Shown here piece after piece: positions 38,593-42,477 of a stretch of DNA of 42,477 bases (the first letter of the stretch is position 1; the number at the start of each line of letters is the position of its first letter). The notes beneath the pieces are model-generated. The model searched no databases, was not told the DNA's origin, and worked only from the letters and a program-made list of their open reading frames with translations. Made by a program: the position numbers and the translations under genes. Origin of the DNA: a virus; IMG/VR virus record IMGVR_UViG_3300032770_000045, positions 1 to 42,477 of that record. One strand, 5' to 3'.

Positions 38593-40932
38593 CTAGCGCC
38601 CTGTATTCCGATCAGATACTTTCTTCAGTTCGCGGGCAAATTGCGCCGGGTCATTGGCATTCACAGAAATTTGAGCATTATTCCAGGTATGCCCTGAATT
38701 ACTGCCTGATCCCCCTAACATCTCACGAGTCGCCCTGGCGCTCATCACCGATCCTCCCCCTCCAGAATCAGAAGGCATCACCAACTCACGACCCCACTCC
38801 CCGGCGATAAACGGGCTATTACCATATTTTCCCCCGATAGCTTTGCCGGGGGTCGTCATGCCTGCGTAGCTTTGCACCGTCGCCAATGTCAGGGCAATTT
38901 GCCCAGCTTGACTGGTTTTTCCCATAGCCACGTCCGCGAACATGATCAGGTTTAGCAAAGCCTCTAGTGGCGGCAGCACATCGCGAATGACGCTTTTCCC
39001 AAAATCTTCTAGCGTCGTGAGCCATTTCCCTACCTGAGTGGCTATACCATCCGTAAATGTCCCCAACATGGTCAGGCCGTCCCCGATGACGTTTTTTAGC
39101 ACTGTGCCCATTTGATTAATTGCATCCCGCACCCCCAGGAAATTCGTGGCATAAGCGGCTACGATAGCCCCAATTACCAATAATGGCAATATCAAGGGGG
39201 TGGCCACAACGAGGATAGCTCCCAACGACGCGGCAATAGCCGATAATCCTGTCACAAGTGCCCCACCAATAGCAATAGCCTGAAGCAAGCCAAGTTCAAT
39301 AACCAGACCGCCGATGACTACCGCCGCGACGATTCCGACAGGGCTAATATTCGCCAGGGCTGTGCCTAATCCCGATTCCAGAGGGGCGATTAGCTTGCCA
39401 ACTTCGCTAGTCAATGCCGGGATTCCCGTCGTTTCCATCCACCCGACACCGGCATTAACACCCTTCGTGAGCATATCCTGAAAGGCTCTGGCAAACTGAG
39501 GGGCAAATGCTTCTATGGCGTCAACCAAATGAGTCAGAAACGGGACATTATTGGAGGTTTGCGCCGCCGCATTCTGCTTTTTAATGCCATCGGCTATCTG
39601 CCCAGATACATGATCAAATACGCTGTCAGGAATCACGGCCTGTTGAGCCGGAAACAAATTCGCCATAAATCCCTGAAAGGCTTGCTGAATTATTACCAGA
39701 TCAGGCTGTATAGTGCCCCAGGCATTAGATACTGCGCTGGCAATACCTAACCAATTCGACTGCCATATGGCATTCACACCCACAATAGCCCCGGCGATTA
39801 ACGTGATCGGAACGACCAGCGCTCCTAGTGGGCTTGCCAGGAGCATTACGGCTGCACCCGCCGCTGCGAATAGAGCCGCTGTTTGTTGGATACCAGGATC
39901 GAGGGTCTCGAAATTGGTTACTAATTGAGTGCCAAAATCCACTATCGCGGTAAGGGCGGGCAAGAATACCCCCCCAATAGTTGCCGCCGCGTCATTGAGT
40001 GTATTATTGAAGATCGCCAATTGCCCCTGAAATGTCCCCCCGATAGCATTGGCTACCCCTCCATAACGGGCCTCAATATCATCCAAGAGAGACTTTTGCG
40101 CACCATAGAGATCGCCAGATAGTTGCAGAGCTTGAATCTTGTCGGTTTCACTCGCCGTAAGCTGGATATTGGCGCGGCGCAGCATTGTCGCCCCTTTGAT
40201 GGGGTCGTCCTCGGCTTTTGCCAACGTTTTAGCCGCGCTGGTAGCATCTATCCCGGTAGCGGCGGCTACATCCAACGTAGCCTGGGTCAGTCCGGGGATA
40301 ATTGATGCGCCTAAATTCTGGTAGGGAAGCATTAAGGCTTCTACGCCCAACACTGAATCGCGCGAATATTCAGTCGTTTTTGATAGAGCACTCGACAAAT
40401 CAATCAGGCTTTGTTCAGTGGGTTTGGCTGCGCCTAGCATGGCATTGGAGCCAGATACCCAATATTTCTGGCCTGCTGTATTCAGCCCCAATTCATCCGT
40501 AAGTTTGCCGATCTGCTGCTGTTCTTGCTGAATGGTGACTTGCAGAGCTGCGTGTGTTCCTTTAGCTTTACTAAGTCGAGCCTCATTATCCGATAACCGG
40601 GCATTTAGCAAATCAAGTTGCTGCCCCCATTTTTCGGCCTTTGCCCCCGTTGCCTCTGTAGTAACGGCCCAATGTCCGACGCTGGTATCGGATTGTGTGG
40701 TCGTAGCGGAGAGATTTTTATAGAGCGCGTCAAGCCGCACCAGGGCAACCTGATGGTTCGCGGCGGCGTCAAGAGAGCCTGTAAATAAATCAGAAAGGGG
40801 AGAGGCAAGACTCATTACCGAGTCTCCGATACCCCCTAGCGCGTCAAGTATACCCTGGGCGACACCCTGGAATTCGGAATCATCGGCGGTGAAAGTAGCT
40901 TGTAGACTGGCAACTTCCTGATCATCAGGCAT
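38593..40932 (-). CDS. Tail tape measure protein
   Basis: This 779-residue protein has the composition of siphovirus tape measure proteins: long helical stretches (TNTKAEKWGQQLDLLNARLS-like, ATIQQEQQQIGKLTDELGL-like), an Ala/Gly/Ile-rich central part with several hydrophobic helices (LLASPLGALVVPITLIAGAI, VVIGGLVIELGLLQAIAIGG), and a Gly/Ser-rich end (GSNSGHTWNNAQ). It lies downstream of the tail chaperone pair. It sets tail length and is ejected into the host membrane. At about 0.15 nm per residue it would imply a tail of roughly 115 nm (family rule, not measured). Confidence 0.85.
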   Translation of the reverse strand: MPDDQEVASLQATFTADDSEFQGVAQGILDALGGIGDSVMSLASPLSDLFTGSLDAAANHQVALVRLDALYKNLSATTTQSDTSVGHWAVTTEATGAKAEKWGQQLDLLNARLSDNEARLSKAKGTHAALQVTIQQEQQQIGKLTDELGLNTAGQKYWVSGSNAMLGAAKPTEQSLIDLSSALSKTTEYSRDSVLGVEALMLPYQNLGASIIPGLTQATLDVAAATGIDATSAAKTLAKAEDDPIKGATMLRRANIQLTASETDKIQALQLSGDLYGAQKSLLDDIEARYGGVANAIGGTFQGQLAIFNNTLNDAAATIGGVFLPALTAIVDFGTQLVTNFETLDPGIQQTAALFAAAGAAVMLLASPLGALVVPITLIAGAIVGVNAIWQSNWLGIASAVSNAWGTIQPDLVIIQQAFQGFMANLFPAQQAVIPDSVFDHVSGQIADGIKKQNAAAQTSNNVPFLTHLVDAIEAFAPQFARAFQDMLTKGVNAGVGWMETTGIPALTSEVGKLIAPLESGLGTALANISPVGIVAAVVIGGLVIELGLLQAIAIGGALVTGLSAIAASLGAILVVATPLILPLLVIGAIVAAYATNFLGVRDAINQMGTVLKNVIGDGLTMLGTFTDGIATQVGKWLTTLEDFGKSVIRDVLPPLEALLNLIMFADVAMGKTSQAGQIALTLATVQSYAGMTTPGKAIGGKYGNSPFIAGEWGRELVMPSDSGGGGSVMSARATREMLGGSGSNSGHTWNNAQISVNANDPAQFARELKKVSDRNTGR

Positions 40933-40946
40933 AAGTTATATCCGAA

Positions 40947-41162
40947 TTACCCGTTTTCCAGCCGAGTTTTAACACTGTTGGCAATCAAAATCGCTTGCCG
41001 CTGCCGGATATTCAAGGTTTCCAGGTAGTCATAGGTATACCCGGTCAGCAAAATCAGCAAGCCATTTTCAAAATCTTCAGAATATTCGGGATCAAGTTGG
41101 GAGTAATTACCCGACTTGATCGCGATATACAGGCTATCGCTTGCTCGATTGAAAGCGGGCAT
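40947..41162 (-). CDS. Second tail-assembly chaperone-like frame
   Basis: This 71-residue frame overlaps the 3' end of the upstream gene by 29 bases and lies directly before the tape measure gene, as the T part of G/GT chaperone pairs. It starts MPAFNRASDSLYIAIKSGNY and is helical. I see no classical slippery heptamer in the overlap, and a weak GAGGTGAG lies about 15 bases before its ATG, so it may be separately translated. Confidence 0.55.
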   Translation of the reverse strand: MPAFNRASDSLYIAIKSGNYSQLDPEYSEDFENGLLILLTGYTYDYLETLNIRQRQAILIANSVKTRLENG

Positions 41163-41484
41163 TAACCGCGTGGCTCACCTCTAAGGCGACTTCCTGATAA
41201 TCTTCCAGGGAGAGATCAAGGTAGCTATCCAAATTTGTCGGGTCAGCGGGAAAACCCCACGATTTCACAACTCCTGTAAGTATTTCTGCCATGCCCAACA
41301 AATCGTCTTTCCGAGCCAGGGCTTGCCAATTAAACAAATCCCGCATACGCCAGGACATAATATCGATCACCAATGGGCTATCATTGGTCGCCAACTTTAA
41401 CTCTGGCATTTCAATGATCTTTACATCGGCATCGACCCCGAACAGGGCATGATAATCCGGCTTAGTAGCATCTTGAATAGGCAT
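41134..41484 (-). CDS. Tail-assembly chaperone (G-like)
   Basis: This 116-residue protein lies between the tail tube gene and the tape measure gene, where the tail chaperone is expected. It is mixed helical with acidic patches (PELKLATNDSPLVIDIMSWR, LDLSLEDYQEVALEVSHAV). In siphoviruses this protein and its frameshifted longer form coat the tape measure during tail assembly. The next frame overlaps by 29 bases. Confidence 0.6.
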   Translation of the reverse strand: MPIQDATKPDYHALFGVDADVKIIEMPELKLATNDSPLVIDIMSWRMRDLFNWQALARKDDLLGMAEILTGVVKSWGFPADPTNLDSYLDLSLEDYQEVALEVSHAVNARFQSSKR

Positions 41485-41489
41485 AATAG

Positions 41490-41939
41490 TTACTGTAAGC
41501 TCCCATCATCATAAGTCATTGCACCGTTTTTGCGGAATTTGATGTCATATTCGACGTTTTTATCAAAGCCCGCCTTTTCTTTCTTGTCTTCTACGATGAA
41601 CGGCCCCGCCCTTTTGGGCTTGCCCGTTGCGGGGCTGCCTTTAGCGTACCATGACAATATCCCCGAAGTGCCCTCAATGGTCGCCGCGTCAGCGCCAGAT
41701 GTCGCGAAGTTCTCCGCCGTGCCAAACAGTGTCAAATCAACAGAGCCTTCTTTGTAAGTTGGGTTGTAAGAGGCGTCCGTATCAGCCGCTGCTGTGCGAT
41801 CTTCGAGTTTGATGGATTTATCGAACTCAAACTTTGTCCAGTCATTTGACAAAATATACAAATTACCGTTACCAGGGCCGGATGTGGGCTGCCAGGTAAT
41901 ATAGTAATTAGCCCCTGTGAATCTCTGAGAAGCACTCAT
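41490..41939 (-). CDS. Major tail tube protein
   Basis: This 149-residue protein is beta-rich and hydrophilic (NYYITWQPTSGPGNGNLYIL, KEGSVDLTLFGTAENFATSG, AGPFIVEDKKEKAGFDKNV-like) and stands between the tail completion gene and the chaperones, as for the tube protein of long non-contractile tails. It would polymerise into hexamer rings around the tape measure. Its start is preceded by GTAACATTA with a weak ribosome site. Confidence 0.7.
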   Translation of the reverse strand: MSASQRFTGANYYITWQPTSGPGNGNLYILSNDWTKFEFDKSIKLEDRTAAADTDASYNPTYKEGSVDLTLFGTAENFATSGADAATIEGTSGILSWYAKGSPATGKPKRAGPFIVEDKKEKAGFDKNVEYDIKFRKNGAMTYDDGSLQ

Positions 41940-41975
41940 TAATGTTACCTACCTGTAGTTAGTTGCATACTCGGT

Positions 41976-42419
41976 TTACCCCGGCTGCAAGCGATCAAAT
42001 CGAATTTCATAGAATTTACCTACTGCCCAATAATTGATTTTTTGGACAGTCATAATCTCTTTATGCCAACGCCCCGGATTGCACCAATAAACATGCCATC
42101 CTGGAATTGCCCAATATTCCCCTGTGGGGGTACTGGTACATAAACATGTTTCTACCAAACTAGACCCCTGTTCGGCTAGCAATTTGCTGGTGCTTACGCA
42201 GACTATCAAATACAGCACTTTTGCCGAGTCTACGGGGCTAGTATTCTCATCCCCACCCGCCATGCATTGCCATAAGATGTAATTATCTATATCGCCTGAA
42301 TCTGCCTGTTTTTCATGTATTTTGCCTTCTGACCATGCCATAATATCGCCTGAAGCGCGTAACACCGCATCCAGAGCTTTATCAAGGCTGATCATCGAGT
42401 CGTTTATGTTGATAGGCAT
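41976..42419 (-). CDS. Tail terminator / completion protein
   Basis: This 147-residue protein starts MPININDSMISLDKALDAVL, followed by a beta/alpha body (VLYLIVCVSTSKLLAEQGSS, WAIPGWHVYWCNPGRWH). Its place between the gp10-like gene (across the circular join) and the tail tube gene matches the tail terminator that caps the tube. The start codon at 42419 corresponds to position 68 of the left end. Confidence 0.6.
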   Translation of the reverse strand: MPININDSMISLDKALDAVLRASGDIMAWSEGKIHEKQADSGDIDNYILWQCMAGGDENTSPVDSAKVLYLIVCVSTSKLLAEQGSSLVETCLCTSTPTGEYWAIPGWHVYWCNPGRWHKEIMTVQKINYWAVGKFYEIRFDRLQPG

Positions 42420-42477
42420 AATAGTTAGTTAATAGGCTATTTTACAAATACATCCTTGAAGAGATAGCCATAGTTAA
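42352..42477. repeat. Terminal direct repeat, right copy
   Basis: This is the right-hand copy of the 126-base overlap with bases 1-126, differing at 42466 and 42477 (both a). It shows that the gene at 41976-42419 follows the gp10-like gene at 86-457 on a closed circle. Confidence 0.9.

Noticed and set aside
40947-41484. Programmed frameshift in the tail chaperone pair
   Set aside because: Position and overlap fit, but no slippery heptamer is visible in the overlap; separate translation is as likely, so I did not call a fused product.
1-42477. Integration site, integrase or transposase
   Set aside because: No tyrosine or serine recombinase motifs, no DDE transposase and no flanking inverted repeats with target duplications were seen.

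Overview
The window looks like the complete, circularly assembled genome of a tailed double-stranded DNA phage with siphovirus-type structural genes. Its last 126 bases repeat its first 126 bases with two mismatches, so gene order runs on across the ends. It encodes a family A DNA polymerase, an AEP-type primase fused to a helicase, an SF2 helicase, a terminase, portal, capsid, tail tape measure protein and endolysin. It also encodes a ParM-like actin with a ParR-like partner. I see no integrase, transposase, CI-like repressor, rRNA or CRISPR array. This combination suggests a phage that can persist as a segregating circular plasmid (inference). The host cannot be named: promoters are sigma70-like, Shine-Dalgarno sites are ordinary, and base composition is intermediate. 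The GH25 endolysin indicates a peptidoglycan-walled bacterium.

Nearly everything is on the minus strand, so transcription runs from high to low coordinates. Region 1 (about 32.6 to 29.7 kb) starts at a consensus promoter and holds small early-type genes, an RHH-like protein and a possible ssDNA-binding protein, with an intrinsic terminator at 29985-30021. Region 2 (29.6 to 16.3 kb) is replication and modification: N6-adenine methylase, primase-helicase, pentapeptide-repeat protein, HNH-like protein, SF2 helicase, zinc-ribbon proteins, cytosine-methylase-like protein, DNA polymerase and a PAPS-reductase-like ATP-PPase, closed by a terminator. Region 3 (16.2 to 12.5 kb) is the partition operon, a membrane/coiled-coil protein, a DUF5681-like protein next to terminase and a protein made of two repeated helix-turn-helix units. 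Region 4 (12.4 kb down to 1, then 42.4 to 34.7 kb across the join) is packaging, head, connector and tail in typical order. Region 5 (34.7 to 32.7 kb) is lysis, framed by terminators. The only plus-strand gene I accept (6756-7100) has its own consensus promoter and sits inside the head operon like a moron, beside a tRNA-like element.

Two observations stand out. First, two long, perfectly paired palindromes (12480-12559 and 24886-24955) share a 48-base core but have different, still fully complementary, outer arms. Each lies 12 to 16 bases after a gene whose product carries the same W-x20-C-S helix-turn-helix unit (two copies in the 12572-12946 product, one at the C-terminus of the primase), and each lies just upstream of a minus-strand promoter. 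This looks like a duplicated DNA-binding-protein plus target-site module. Second, a four-copy 20-base dyad motif (GATAA-N5-ATTATCGGAA) occurs only in gaps between genes. Three copies lie directly downstream of -10-like hexamers ahead of terL, the pre-portal genes and the head genes, as expected of a shared late-gene control site.
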